Assembly (NCBI GenBank): GCA_001599295.1
Contig: BCGN01000001.1
Location: 1,984,001 to 2,048,000 of the forward strand
Reading direction: 5' to 3'
Length of the DNA: 64,000 nt
Origin: Sporopachydermia quercuum
Lineage: Eukaryota; Ascomycota; Sporopachydermiomycetes; Sporopachydermiales; Sporopachydermiaceae
In this document: one piece after another, positions 19,611 to 31,576 of the stretch
How the letters are laid out: each line of letters begins with the position of its first letter
Position numbering within the stretch: position 1 is the first letter of the stretch
Translations under genes and position numbers: made by a program
Notes under the pieces: model-generated
Database searches by the model: none
Seen by the model: the letters and a program-made list of their open reading frames with translations, nothing else
Told to the model about the DNA's origin: nothing

Positions 19611-21302
19611 TTAAGAAGAGTAATCAAACTGATGAGGTACGAATAAAGAGCGTGAATTTTGACGTTCAGTTGCAAAGTATTGACGATGTTCAGAATCAGC
19701 AGTTCCAACAGAGGTTGCTGATGAATCATCAGAAGCTCCTAGTGCTTCTTCTTGAGGATAGAATCTTTGCAATGACAAACTATTTACAGGATCATATGGT
19801 ACTTGATCAACTTGAAGGTATGATGGTGCGTCATATATACTCTCTGCTTCTGTTTGATATGAAATGTTAACTAGTGATGAAGATGACGTTGATGATGCCC
19901 CTGATGAATTGTCGTCTAATTCAGTTCCAGTTGTATAATAAACACTTGAATTGGAACTGTCAATGGAAGTAGGTGAAGGATAGACTAATGTGTCACATGA
20001 GTTCTCGTTTGGGTGTTTATTGTTGATTTTATCGTTATAGGGAGATTGGATAAATCTGTTTCCTTGAGAATAGGAAAATTCAGCTTCAGAATCAGTTTCT
20101 GGATATGGGTAACTACCCCTTGATAAGAAGTTTGATAAGATTCGTGAGTTCACTTCATCTGCTGATCTGCAGGGTGCTAAGGAATGAAAGGGTGCTGATG
20201 AAGCCTCAGAAAATCTCCCATTATTTGATGCTAGTGAGGGAGATGAATTGTTATTTGGTTGAGTTCCTGGGATGCTTTTCATATGGTTGTTGATGTTATT
20301 GTTGTTGATCATTGTAGTTAATCGTGTATAAACATCCGTGTTATCTTCAAAAGGGGGATAGGAATGTTGACTCTGTTCATATCGAGAGTATGTTTGTTGT
20401 TGCTGGGATTGAGATTGTGGTTGAGGGAGTAATTGTTGTGCTTGCTGCTCTTGGTGNACTTCTTGTACTTGCTGTAAATGATGCTGGAAGGTTTGAGTTG
20501 GTTGGGGACAATTTATATTTAATGCGTAACTGTTGGCATTGTATGAACTAGCTGGTTGCTGAACATATGTTTGCTGTGAGGGTTGGTACTTATTAGAATA
20601 GATGTGCTGTTGAGCAACGAAATCTTGCTCTGGTTGATAGTAAGTACTGATAATATTGTGATCAATAGACAATTCATTTGATCGTGGATTCGCTCGTGAT
20701 TGCAGAAATTGCGCATTCGACTCTCGCTTGATTTCTTGTTCTTTTCTAAATTGTTCTTCTTTTTCTAGTTGGAGTGAACGCTTGGTTACAATCAATGGTA
20801 AATTTAATTCAAAATCACTACCATTGTTGCCGGCTTTGACACATGCTCTGTAGTATTCTTTTGGGGTCATCTTTGTATAGTTTTTGAAAACTCTTAAAAA
20901 ATGCCATTTTGAGATTTTCATTTCCTTTGACAAGTAATCTAATGATAATAAAGGTTGGTGGTTTCTTGCTCTTTGTTTTAGAATATTACAGGCGGCAACA
21001 ACAATTGCTCTTTGTTTATTCCAACCTTCATCTTCAGGTTTGCAACGTTTACATGGCTTGTAGCCAGAGTTGATTGCTTCTTGAACATTTCTAAAGAATG
21101 CAATATTTGCTCTTAGACATAACTTAGAGGCACAAGTTGGTCGACAGACGATTGAAGTTGTGGATGCAGCATAAACGAATTTTCCTTCAGCTTGAGGATC
21201 TCTAATTTTGATAGCTTCCCACTTTTCGTCATCGGTATCAAATGAATGAGGTCGTGCGATTGGTGTGGGTGAGCTTGTTGAGCTCAAGTTGATCTGTGAC
21301 AT
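19611..21302 (-). CDS. Ada/AraC-type regulator: zinc-cysteine domain, AraC HTH, Q/N-rich tail
   Basis: A 563-aa protein. Residues 26-95 form an Ada-type metal-binding domain: KWEAIKIRDPQAEGKFVYA, then VCRPTC and PCKRC. The four zinc cysteines are C53, C57, C84 and C87. C53 aligns with E. coli Ada C38, which accepts methyl groups from methylphosphotriesters. An AraC-type helix-turn-helix follows (about 100-155: SLDYLSKEMKISKWHFLRVF and MTPKEYY). The remaining 400 residues are low complexity, Gln-rich near 225-330, Asn/Ser-rich later, with scattered acidic patches, like a fungal activation region. No O6-methylguanine methyltransferase domain is present, in contrast to bacterial Ada. I infer a nuclear DNA-binding transcription factor, perhaps alkylation-responsive. 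Upstream lies 3.3 kb without genes. One N (20457) is silent (GTN). Confidence 0.88.
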   Translation of the reverse strand: MSQINLSSTSSPTPIARPHSFDTDDEKWEAIKIRDPQAEGKFVYAASTTSIVCRPTCASKLCLRANIAFFRNVQEAINSGYKPCKRCKPEDEGWNKQRAIVVAACNILKQRARNHQPLLSLDYLSKEMKISKWHFLRVFKNYTKMTPKEYYRACVKAGNNGSDFELNLPLIVTKRSLQLEKEEQFRKEQEIKRESNAQFLQSRANPRSNELSIDHNIISTYYQPEQDFVAQQHIYSNKYQPSQQTYVQQPASSYNANSYALNINCPQPTQTFQHHLQQVQEXHQEQQAQQLLPQPQSQSQQQQTYSRYEQSQHSYPPFEDNTDVYTRLTTMINNNNINNHMKSIPGTQPNNNSSPSLASNNGRFSEASSAPFHSLAPCRSADEVNSRILSNFLSRGSYPYPETDSEAEFSYSQGNRFIQSPYNDKINNKHPNENSCDTLVYPSPTSIDSSNSSVYYTTGTELDDNSSGASSTSSSSLVNISYQTEAESIYDAPSYLQVDQVPYDPVNSLSLQRFYPQEEALGASDDSSATSVGTADSEHRQYFATERQNSRSLFVPHQFDYSS

Positions 21303-24300
21303 ACTTGGTGTCCTATTGGAAATAAATAATGATAGATATTTTGACGGTGGTGATGGAAATAGCAGTGACGTTAAGGAAAGAGGCTTCGTATAATATTCAT
21401 CAAAAGCTGCAGAATTTGATAGTGTTGTGGAATTAGTGGTCGTTGTGGTGACTAATTATTAACTCTTCTGTTCTTACTCTCGGCAGTAAGTGATATCTTG
21501 TATTTGTTACTGATTTTATCTTGATGGAGTTAGGTTGTTTGATTTTATTCTTGTTCTATATTCTAAACATGGTACTTTGTGTAAGGCAAAACTTATCTGT
21601 TTTGACATTAGAAGCAACAATTTGATATTTAGAGGATACACAGATCTCTATATATATGGCAATTGAGTAGCAACTTGTCAAAGCATNCTATTATTTTTTT
21701 ACTTGGTCTACCTATTTCAGTTCCTTCGTTGGATAATAAGCGATGAAATATTTTCGATCATTACCATATCGGGTTCACCGTTGTCTGGCTCGAAACAAAG
21801 CGTAAACTCTAATCGTCTTCGCCTCGTTTATTTTGCACTTCTTAAGTGGAAAAGTATGGGGAAATATTTTCGATTATGTTAACAGAAAAGTTAAAACTAG
21901 TTCAATTAGACCATGAAGTGCACCATATGCCAAATTTAACCTTAATGACATTAAAGTTTAGCAAAGGGTGGAGGTCTTAGGCAAGCTTTTTAGATAAAGT
22001 TTGGTTGTTGTTTTAGTTAGTATCGTATTGGGAAGAGCTGGTGTTCACTTGCAGCATCGAAGAATCTACGAATTGGGAAAATTATATAATCATAATTTCA
22101 ATCTCAGTCGCAATTTCTTTGTTGGATTATAGACTTTTTGGAAAGATTTTATAATGCGATGAGAAGAGAGGTAGTGTGAATATTGCTGTAGAACCAATGT
22201 AGAAGAGGTAGAAGACCGATTTTGAATGTGCTAATTTTTGTTGAATTACCACGTAACAAAAACAATTAGATTTAAACTATAGACAATTACTGCTTTATTT
22301 TCTCTTGTAAATATCTTTTTTGAAACTCGTTATATTATATCAAGTCCAACATCATATTTACGAATGACTTGAATGAGGGGATGAAAAAAGACTAATTGTG
22401 CAATGATCTGAAATAAGGTTTGGTTCCCTTTCGTTACAACCAACAGTACTGCCCTTGAGCTTAACTTTATTTACAGTAGTTTATCTGAAGATGGCCATTT
22501 CTTACTTAGGAAGTAAGTCAATTGAATTGTCGCGGGTTATGATTCTCTTTATACTACTCTTGAAACTTCCAATCGCTAAGAAGGATAATGTTTTCACTCA
22601 ACATTACTCTAAATAGAATGTTTCATTTTAATGAAAGTTTTGAAAGTGTTTTAGAGTTATCTTGGTACTGTCTGTTGATGCATTAATTATTTATTAAAGC
22701 CTCCTCGAAAAGCATAAATTCATTCGGAGCTTGTTATAGATATCGCAATTGCAACCTGCTCAATGACTTTGACACTAGTTGCAAGTCATACTAACAGCAT
22801 GATTATTGGAACTTGTCAAAAAGAAAAGAAAAATAGAAATAAAAAATAAAGAGATTATAGCAATGAACCATTAGAGTCAGGCTGTTCTTTTATTTCTGGC
22901 CCGTGGCAAAAGCTTCTAGAGAACGGCAAAATACTACCAACTGAAAGCGTCTAATACAAGTGGCTAAGATTGTTAATTCTGAAAACTTAAAGTAAAAGAC
23001 ATAGTACATTTGCTTATGTCAATAATATACATTGCAGTAAAATTTATGATATTTTCCCAGCTAATATGAACCCGGTCCAGTTTGTATCAATAACTGTTGC
23101 TTGCCCGGACAAATTACTAAATTCGAGTTCTTGGAATGGGCTTTGATGGAAAATGGAGCCTCAGAGTCAAGCCAAAGAAACGTTTTAAATTTTGAAAAAC
23201 TAATGATAGTGCAGTGGGTTTATCGTACAAATACTTGGAGTACCCTAGTACATTACTATGATGACACCAATTGATTTATAATCGCTGTATTTATTGAACA
23301 CCAATTAGTATGTAGCAATCATTAATATGTATAAGATAACAAACTCTACTACGTACTATAACGATTGTTTGTTACTCCAACAGCCAGAAATCAATTCCTG
23401 GAATGTATTCAATTAAGGATTAAATCGCTTTCTCCTGTAGCGATGTTTTCGCTGTCACTGATCCGATAATTTTACTCCCACATGAAATAAAAATATAACG
23501 TTGCTCATAGATTTGTTTTGAAAACTTATTTTCTATGATTCTGCAGATTACCTCTTAACCTGGTAACTGCCATTATCTCTTGATAAGGCACACTTAATCA
23601 CATTTTAGTTTATCAAAGCTAAGGCAACACCACTCGCTATTATGAAAACTTCTTAAATTTTGAACCAAAAAAGTCATCTTATTGATTGATTTCGTAAAAA
23701 AATTCCTCACAAGCTTCGATGATCTCTGAAAAGTGATTGCTGGACATCATAATAGCTTTATCTAAGAAACATATGACCATTAAAAGCCAAAAGAAAAATT
23801 GATGTAGAACGAAATTGACAATCGGCTTGCACGCAGCTAGATCCAAACCTCCTCCACTTTTGCTTGAAGTGAAAAATTTATTCTGTTGAATCAACTAAAT
23901 CATTAATATATGGACTTTTTTCTGTGGTTACGTGATTCTTCATTTCTGCTGGCTTTCACCGCATTTCAATGCTTCTTTGGAACATTAAACCCTTTCGAGA
24001 TTAAATTGAGTTAAGGTTTACGTTTGACGTTCCATACCTTAACTTGCATGCAACCATTGTTCTTTTGCGCTAACTTCAATTGGCTGCCTTTTTAGGGTAT
24101 TTGGAGAATAATCAGAAAATCAAAAATACCATATTAGTTATTACCATGTTAGGTATTATTGCATAATCAATATTTCAAAGTTTAGCCTCTTTTGAGTATG
24201 TCTTCAGCGATTAAGCGAAGCCAATTACTAGATAAAGTCACAATATGCACTAGTGCCTTCTCCAACTTCTGCAAGATTATAACGTAATCTTAAATCGTCG

Positions 24301-24593
24301 AGTACTGTTGATAGAAAAAATTTTGACGCTACCTTATCAAGAAAGCAACGTAATCAATAAGTATGATAAAATCAAAAANNTCTGAGAAGTCATGATTGGA
24401 AATTTCTACAAAGATTCTCATTAAACAAATCTTACGATGGCGCGCATAATATCAATAAATATCTGAGTGTATGCAGTTTCTCAACATTATATCATTAAAC
24501 TATTATACAATTGAGCCGTAAATTACACTTTTTTCTATATACTCATGACGCCGTTATGTTTATTCATTTCTCAAGATAAAAAGAATAAAAAAC
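21303..24593. other. 3.3-kb non-coding region upstream of the Ada-type gene
   Basis: No ATG frame longer than about 70 codons on either strand and no tRNA. It probably combines a long promoter for the Ada-type regulator with the RCK2-like 3' end. Unusual in size for a yeast gap. A stretch around 21765-21830 is less AT-rich than its surroundings. Confidence 0.55.
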
Positions 24594-26729
24594 TCATGAC
24601 ACATCAAGATATGCTGGTGTTGTGGGTGTGGATGTTAACTGACGTTCGAGAATAGGTGTTTGAGTAGAAACTAATGGACTGCCATGACCATGGTGATAAA
24701 AATACGATGAGGGACTTGGAGCGCCATTTATAGATCCAGGAGTTGAACCATTCCTGTTGTGCTTTTTGGATCCAACTAATCCTCCAGTAGCTAACATTCC
24801 TGGAGAAGAGCCATTGCCATCAAGTATTGAAAGATCTGATATTTTTGTTTCAATTGCATTATTATCTGATGTGTCTGCTGAAATGATTTTATTTTTGCGT
24901 CGTTCCAAAAGTGATGAAGAACCCAAGTCCAGCGAAAATCCACTTGATTGGGCCTTAGGAGATGGGTCTGGTCCATTAGGGCTGCGAAGTTTTGACGCAA
25001 CAACTCTCCTGCGTAGATTTGCTTGATTCAATTCTTTCTCAACTTCCTTTCTGTTTATCTGGTTAGAAACGTTCATTGCTTGTTTCATAACTTTAAGACT
25101 GGGGGAAGGTAAGCCATAAGCGAGTGTACCCTCTCCAACATTAGTCAATGGCACTGGATTCAGTAAAGAATCGTCAAAATACTCACTATCCAAATGTGAG
25201 TCGCCTTCATCATCCTCTCCTTCCGTTTGCCTAAGCTCTCGGTCAGCCATCTGAGGAGGCTCAGAATTATATTCCTTATTATACTCAGTAGGATGCATCG
25301 TTTGATAATCAGTGAATCTATTATCAGTAGTACTATCAGGGGTGAATACTTCATTCTTCATTTCAGAAGTTTCCAGTGCAAAAGTTGGGACAACGGGACT
25401 TGTTGCCATTTTATTTATTTTAGTTGATGTGGTTAATATACTCTTCTGAACTTGACCTTGTCCAGCAGTTTGAACATTATTCTCAGTTTGAGCCGTAACA
25501 TGAGTATTTCTGTTCATGAGATTTGAAACAATTGATTTCTTTTTTATTACTTTGAAGCTCTCACCTTTGCACCAAGGATGTTCCAAAAATTCATCAATAG
25601 TTAAACGATCATTGGGATCAACAGTCAATAACTTTGATACTAAGTCCTTTGCAGAAAAACTGATTTCATCCCACCATGGACTCAAAAATGAATATTGACC
25701 TTTGCTCACTTTGTTTGTAAGTGTTTCCACATCCTCGTCGTAGAAAGGAGGAAACCCACATAAAATTGTATACAAAACACATCCAAGAGACCACATATCA
25801 ACAGATTTTGAATATCTTTCATCACGCACGATTTCTGGAGCAGTGTAACCGACAGTTCCACAAGGAGTTTTGGTATTCTGATCCCACATTACTTTAGAGA
25901 GACCAAAATCAGCTATCTTGATTACACCTACTCCACCTCCTCCAACGCCTTCGGTAAACTCACCTTCGTCTTTTTTGTTCACATCATCACTTTTCCTTTT
26001 ATTCTTGAATATTGTAGATCTCTTGGAAGGAATTATTTCGATAGGATAAAACAAAAGATTTTCTGGCTTTATATCGCGATGCACAACTCCTACTTCATCA
26101 TGCAAATATTTGATTGCTGCAGCAACTTGTAAAATAACGTGACGCGACAAATCTTCAGAAAAGTATGTCAGTTTGACAATCTGGTGAAATAGTTCACCAC
26201 CTTCAACGTATTCCATAAAAATATAAAACTTCTCATCAGTCTGTCTGAAATCAATAAGAGAAACAATATTTTGGTGGTCGATTCTACGCATAATAGCGAC
26301 TTCTTTTAGTGTGCTGGTTAATTGCGATGATGTCAACTTTGTCTTGTCGATTATCTTCACAGCTACTAAACGATCTGTTGGTAGATAGACAGCTTTATGC
26401 ACTAACGAGAAAGCACCCTCCCCAATTTTCTCCAACAACTTGTAATCACGTAGAGAGTTGCTGTCTCTATTGTGTTTTTGAGAATCAACTGACTTACGAA
26501 CAGGGGTTATACTACTGCTGCTACTACTTGTACTGGCGGCGCTTGTGGTTGTACTTGGTGTTTGACTTGGTGTGTTTGATGCTCTCGAAGGAATTTTGAA
26601 TTTCACTTTCGCAGTATTATCAACAGAGTGATTATGGGATTTGTTGGTCAGGTCTGGCTCGCTTTCATGGCTCTGATGGTCTTTGTGCTGTTTGTAGACA
26701 AACTGTTTCAAGTTATCAAAGACCGGCAT
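24594..26729 (-). CDS. RCK2: Calmodulin-kinase-like MAPK-activated kinase, Rck2/Srk1 type
   Basis: A 711-aa Ser/Thr kinase. Rck2 in S. cerevisiae and Srk1 in S. pombe are phosphorylated by the stress MAPK (Hog1/Sty1) and act on translation and the cell cycle. Kinase domain about 96-390: GEGAFS glycine loop (103-108), VAVK with K125, HRDIKPENLLF (217-227), DFG (274-276), GTVGYTAPE. Between HRD and DFG is the insert EGEFTEGVGGGGVGVIK, characteristic of the Rck2/Srk1 family. The N-terminal 90 residues are Ser/Thr-rich. The C-terminal tail (about 400-711) is disordered with several SP/TP sites (for example SPNGPDPSPK), plausible MAPK targets. Rck1 or another CaMK-like paralog is the alternative. 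The ATG at 26729 is the first in frame. Confidence 0.88.
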   Translation of the reverse strand: MPVFDNLKQFVYKQHKDHQSHESEPDLTNKSHNHSVDNTAKVKFKIPSRASNTPSQTPSTTTSAASTSSSSSSITPVRKSVDSQKHNRDSNSLRDYKLLEKIGEGAFSLVHKAVYLPTDRLVAVKIIDKTKLTSSQLTSTLKEVAIMRRIDHQNIVSLIDFRQTDEKFYIFMEYVEGGELFHQIVKLTYFSEDLSRHVILQVAAAIKYLHDEVGVVHRDIKPENLLFYPIEIIPSKRSTIFKNKRKSDDVNKKDEGEFTEGVGGGGVGVIKIADFGLSKVMWDQNTKTPCGTVGYTAPEIVRDERYSKSVDMWSLGCVLYTILCGFPPFYDEDVETLTNKVSKGQYSFLSPWWDEISFSAKDLVSKLLTVDPNDRLTIDEFLEHPWCKGESFKVIKKKSIVSNLMNRNTHVTAQTENNVQTAGQGQVQKSILTTSTKINKMATSPVVPTFALETSEMKNEVFTPDSTTDNRFTDYQTMHPTEYNKEYNSEPPQMADRELRQTEGEDDEGDSHLDSEYFDDSLLNPVPLTNVGEGTLAYGLPSPSLKVMKQAMNVSNQINRKEVEKELNQANLRRRVVASKLRSPNGPDPSPKAQSSGFSLDLGSSSLLERRKNKIISADTSDNNAIETKISDLSILDGNGSSPGMLATGGLVGSKKHNRNGSTPGSINGAPSPSSYFYHHGHGSPLVSTQTPILERQLTSTPTTPAYLDVS

Positions 26730-29700
26730 TGTGTTAAACTGTTACTGAAATAAATGATTCAACACTTCTTTTGATTCAGAATTATCTTCTTATTTCCTAT
26801 CGATAGCTTTCAGTGAAACTTAGCTTAGTGGTTCCCTTCTGCAAAACTATTTTCTTTATCTGTAGTATTCTCTACTCTACTTCATGCTTTGCTTTTTTGT
26901 CGACACTATATATGATGCTCAACTCTATCGAATTTCTATGGGAAAAAGGTTTTCACTCTTTTTGCCAAAATGATCTGGTTCTTCAATTTATCTATCACCA
27001 AGTTTGTAGTTTGATGACTGTCTTCAGGTTTTTTGCTTCTTCTTCTTGTCAAGGAAAGCAGTGTTTCAACGCAATTCTCTTATGGTTTTCAATCACTTAG
27101 GTCGTTAGATTACAGCTCTGTCAAACAAGTATGTTAGATGGCCTATTGGATTTGTTATAACCGTTGCACTTTAAGAATGTTCCCATGTGATTATTTTCAT
27201 CAACAATTAATCAAGAAAACAACTTTGTAGATGAGAGGAAGAGAAGGAAGAAAAGGAATGTCTCTGTTATATGAAAAGCAACATTAACAGTAATAACAGC
27301 AATACCAAAAGAATAAGAATAATGAGAATGACGGAGTTAGCTCTGTCACAAGGTACAAGATTTGAAGTTGCCAGCCTCGAAAGTTCAAAAAGTGGAGGAT
27401 TTTGTTATATGTACGTAAGAAGAATATCTTTTATATAAGGTTCGAAATTTAAAATCAAGTTTTCTGGAGACCATATTTGTTTCAATGTTTCCAGAGTGGT
27501 ATAATAAATTAAATGCTTCTTTGAAACTAGAATTATAACCTATATATTATGGTACTGTTGATACAAAAGATTTGACAACGGATATGTATGATGAAATGAA
27601 ATGGTTTGAGTGATTTAGGAAGGCTGAAAACAGTGAACATAAAGCTGCTTCCATGCTCAGAATATAATTCCTAAATAGTAAATTCATCGGTACATTCTAT
27701 ACATAATTATGCATTATGATACCATTATGGAAAGTTACAAGGAATATTAAGAAGCGATAGTAAAATGGAGGTAGAGATATATTAAGGAAACAAAAATGAA
27801 GCAAGAGAATTAGAAGTAGTAGAGATATTAGAATTAGGGAAATGAGGGAATATCCATTGATCAATTCACTCAAATTGATCATTATACACTCTTTAAATAT
27901 AGCTGTGTTTTCGAATCGAAGAGGAACAAAAGAAGAACTTGAACTTCCAATGATTGGTTATTGCCTGCTTTGGAAATTTTCTGTTAACAAGAAACTGCAG
28001 TGTCAGACATAAATTTCTTTCTTATTCCATAAGATTGCTTTCGCGAAATAAAATATTGTTAAAGACTGAAAAGTCTATCGATTCCATTGTAGAGAATATC
28101 AAAACAAGGAACAATGTATATCTAATACCTACATACTAAGAACACTAAATTTTTCAATCTTGCTTAAAAGAAATNTTTCGAAAAAGCTCCATATGACTTC
28201 ATTGCCCATCGATTACCTGAAACATCTCCACCCTTNTAGTACCTATGATGATTGTTCAGTAAACTACCATAAAATTGAGTAATGATCACTGTGTTTAGAG
28301 GTGTTTTAACTGTAANTATTATATATCTTTAGTAACTTTCCCACATTTCAAAAGACTCATGGTTTTATATAGTAATTGAGTATTATTCTTATCCAATGCT
28401 GTTTTATATACATTAAAGAACTGAAGATATAGTCTAGCTGTATAATAATAGCTATACTGTTAGAATCCAGAGTGTACATTTCGTATATTAGTTGAAGCTG
28501 ATCATTCCGTTCTTTCTTTATAGTTTTATTATGACATACCTAATATTACACTTAATATCAACAATTAAACATTCTATTTTATTTTGAGAACTTTCTATAG
28601 AAGAATTCCATTTTTCCCGTGTCTTCCAAACCAAGTCTCTCACAATATTATTCTTTCTTACGTATATTCAAATTAACAGGTACCAATTTTCCGTTTAATT
28701 AGGTTGGGTTGGCGTCATAGTACATTAAGAGTACTGATTGTTGCATATTATCAGGATAGCGATAAAACAAAAAATATGTCAACAACAGGCTACTCTGGGT
28801 GAAAGAATAAATGAAAGAGAAATTCAAAATAATTCAAGATAATCAGAAAAGGAGAAGTAGTAGATGTTGCTATTTATATTATGGGAAGATTCTATCGATG
28901 GAAGGTATGTTAGGGTGATAAATGGTGCTCCAAATGAAATTCAAGAGATGCAGCTTGCCTGTTTTAATTGAATTTCAGGCCATATGCTTGTTAGCCTCCT
29001 AATTGTTGAGACCCGTCGACTCCTTTACAAGTAGGTGTTCATAGACTGACCAAATGAGATGTTCTATGATACAAAAAGAGTGTTACGAAAGCATTTGCGA
29101 ATGCTTTTGGCTGATTTGGTTCTTTGAAGGTTGAACCTATTTGATAATCTTATCTATAACGTTTTCAACAGGCCACCCCGAAACAGCAATGTGATTGGAG
29201 TTGAAATGTGGAGTAGCAACGGGTGGCTATGGAAAAAACGGATGGCTTCCATGTTTGGTAAAACTATTATGATACGATTAAAGATTAGTCATATAATACT
29301 GTAATAATAACTAAATAGAAGAAAGAAAAAAAGTTAAAATGTTTATTAAGCTGTTAAGCAATTATTTCCATTGTATTGACGTTTGCAATAGCAATACAGT
29401 GAGCGATTTTAACCAACATATGTTATGAATTTCTTTTNTCCAATGCTTTTGGACTATTTCTTTCTGGTTAAATAAAAAAGAAATTAATAAAATATTATTT
29501 GGNATTTGGATGTTTTGTTAATACAGTATTGCTCTTCAACTGATNAATCAGCATATTATTCGAATAGTTCCATTAAGCAGAGGCTGTAATATTTTGATGT
29601 AACAAATCCTTCAAGTGTAATTACGTTNCAAAAACTATGTATAGCTTCACAGCTGGAAACGAAACCCGGATAAGAGGCAGTGGAATTGGTTCATTTCATA

Positions 29701-29944
29701 TGCAATTTGTTGCTTATCACTTAAGCCTTCCTGTAAAGGCAGAATGTAGATTCTATCTGTCGCACAGCTTCCATTATTTAGTAAATAAAAGAGACTGCGC
29801 TGAAAGATACAACAACTTGTATAATTCAATGATATATCCCATACAATACTACAATTCAAATATTTAGTTTTATAGAGAAAAATATTCCAATAACCCATGT
29901 TTAGCTATATATAAAGACAAAGTCAAAATCAGGCAAATGTATAC
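26730..29944. other. 3.2-kb non-coding region upstream of the RCK2-like gene
   Basis: Lies between the RCK2-like start and the malate synthase 3' end. Open frames here are short; the 95-codon plus frame at 26813 begins with GTG, not ATG. It contains a short hairpin at 29088-29107 and several isolated Ns. No RNA gene is recognised. Confidence 0.5.
29088..29107. repeat. 8-bp inverted repeat (AAAGCATT / AATGCTTT), 4-nt loop
   Basis: Exact arms 29088-29095 and 29100-29107 around TGCG. A small perfect hairpin or dyad in non-coding DNA; function unknown. Confidence 0.7.
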
Positions 29945-31576
29945 TTATAACTTAGAAGCAGAAGAAGAAACAGTTGCAACCTTGTCATACAATAAAGTGG
30001 TCAAGAAATCAGAGTAGGTTTCACCAGAAATTTCAGGTCTGAAATATTCAGCAGCTTCTTTGAATTTATTACCAGGTTTAGCAGTCTTCAAGTACTTGGC
30101 AAGTTCATCATCTAATAACTCATTAGCATAAGCCTTGGTGATCTTCTTACCTTCAGCAGTGGTAACTTCATGGTGAACCCATTGCCATAATTGAGATCTT
30201 GACACTTCAGCGGTAGCGGCATCTTCCATAAGATAGTTGATAGGGACACAGCCAGTACCTCTCAACCAAGCTTCCATATAACCTAACCCGATGAAAAGAT
30301 TCTTACGAATACCAGCCTCAGTAATCTTTCCACCTGGAATGTAAGGATTTATCAAATCCCTAGCAGTAACATGTGTTTCTTCATGTCTCTTGAAAATTTG
30401 GTTAGGAGTTGGCATATGCTTGTTGAAAACTTCATTTGCAATTGAAGCCAGTTGAGGGTGAGCAACCCAAGTACCGTCGTGGCCTGCAGTAACTTCACGT
30501 AACTTATCCTTATAGACACCTTCCATAGCGACCTTATTCGCTTGAGCNTCATTCTTGATAGGAATTTGAGCAGCCATACCACCCATAGCATGGACACCTC
30601 TCTTATGACAAGTCTGGATCAAAAGCTTGACATAGGCAGACATAAATGGAACAGTCATAGTGACATCATTACGTTCAGGTAAAACGAATTCCTTATGATT
30701 TCTGAACTTCTTGATGAAAGAGAAAATGTAATCCCATCTACCGCAGTTAAGACCAGATGAATGATCTCTCAATTCATAAATGATTTCGTCCATTTCAAAA
30801 ACAGCCAAAATGGTTTCAATCAAAACAGTACCTCTGATAGTACCACGAGGTAATCCAATGGTATCTTGAGCCAAGTTGAAAATATCATTCCAAAGTCTAG
30901 CTTCTAAATGAGATTCCATCTTTGGCAAATAGAAGTAAGGACCAAAGCCTTGGGCAACAGCTTCCTTAGCATTGTGGAAAAAGTACAAACCAAAGTCAAA
31001 AATACCACCAGAAATTGGGGTTCCATCAACTAAGAAATGCTTTTCATCTAAATGCCATCCACGAGGTCTGACAATAAGAGTAGGAATCTTTCCATCGGTT
31101 CTTAATTTGTAAGTCTTTCCACCAGGGATTGAAAGGGTGATATTTCTCCTAACAGCATCATATAAGTTGACTTGCCCGTCAACTTGATTGTGCCAAGTAG
31201 GAGTAGAAGAATCTTCAAAATCAGACATATATGTGGCGACATCTGCATTCAAAGCGTTGATAACCATCTTTCTGTCAGTTGGCCCAGTAATTTCAACTCT
31301 TCTGTCAACTAAACCAGGAGCTGGAGGGGCAGCTCTCCAGTTAGGATCATCTCTAATATACGCAGTTTCTGGGAGGAACTCAGGGAAAACTCCAGCATCA
31401 AGTTGTTCTTGTCTCTTGATTCTAGCAGCCAATAATTCTTGTCTTCTAGCCTCAAATGATCTGTGCAAATTGGCTAAAAATGCAACAGCTTCCCTAGTGA
31501 AAATATGTTTAGCATTAGCAGGAATTGGAGCCCTGATTTCAACTCCTTCAAGGATTGATTCAATTGATGCACCCAT
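29945..31576 (-). CDS. MLS1: Malate synthase, peroxisomal (SKL terminus)
   Basis: A 543-aa enzyme of the glyoxylate cycle that condenses glyoxylate with acetyl-CoA to malate, needed on C2 compounds and fatty acids. Conserved blocks are [95 protein letters not shown] and [20 protein letters not shown], which carries the catalytic Asp. The protein ends in SKL, a peroxisomal PTS1 signal. Length matches the malate synthase A family (about 550). An N at 30547 gives GAN (Asp or Glu). I use MLS1 as the family name; a DAL7-type paralog is the same enzyme. A CGG-N6-CCG dyad lies about 690 bp upstream. Confidence 0.97.
   Translation of the reverse strand: MGASIESILEGVEIRAPIPANAKHIFTREAVAFLANLHRSFEARRQELLAARIKRQEQLDAGVFPEFLPETAYIRDDPNWRAAPPAPGLVDRRVEITGPTDRKMVINALNADVATYMSDFEDSSTPTWHNQVDGQVNLYDAVRRNITLSIPGGKTYKLRTDGKIPTLIVRPRGWHLDEKHFLVDGTPISGGIFDFGLYFFHNAKEAVAQGFGPYFYLPKMESHLEARLWNDIFNLAQDTIGLPRGTIRGTVLIETILAVFEMDEIIYELRDHSSGLNCGRWDYIFSFIKKFRNHKEFVLPERNDVTMTVPFMSAYVKLLIQTCHKRGVHAMGGMAAQIPIKNXAQANKVAMEGVYKDKLREVTAGHDGTWVAHPQLASIANEVFNKHMPTPNQIFKRHEETHVTARDLINPYIPGGKITEAGIRKNLFIGLGYMEAWLRGTGCVPINYLMEDAATAEVSRSQLWQWVHHEVTTAEGKKITKAYANELLDDELAKYLKTAKPGNKFKEAAEYFRPEISGETYSDFLTTLLYDKVATVSSSASKL

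Noticed and set aside
26813-27100. 95-codon plus frame upstream of the RCK2-like gene
   Set aside because: Starts at GTG, Cys/Phe-rich, no recognisable features; likely chance.
29637-29867. 76-codon plus frame beside the malate synthase 3' end
   Set aside because: Both strands are open over the same stretch, which argues for chance; no protein features.
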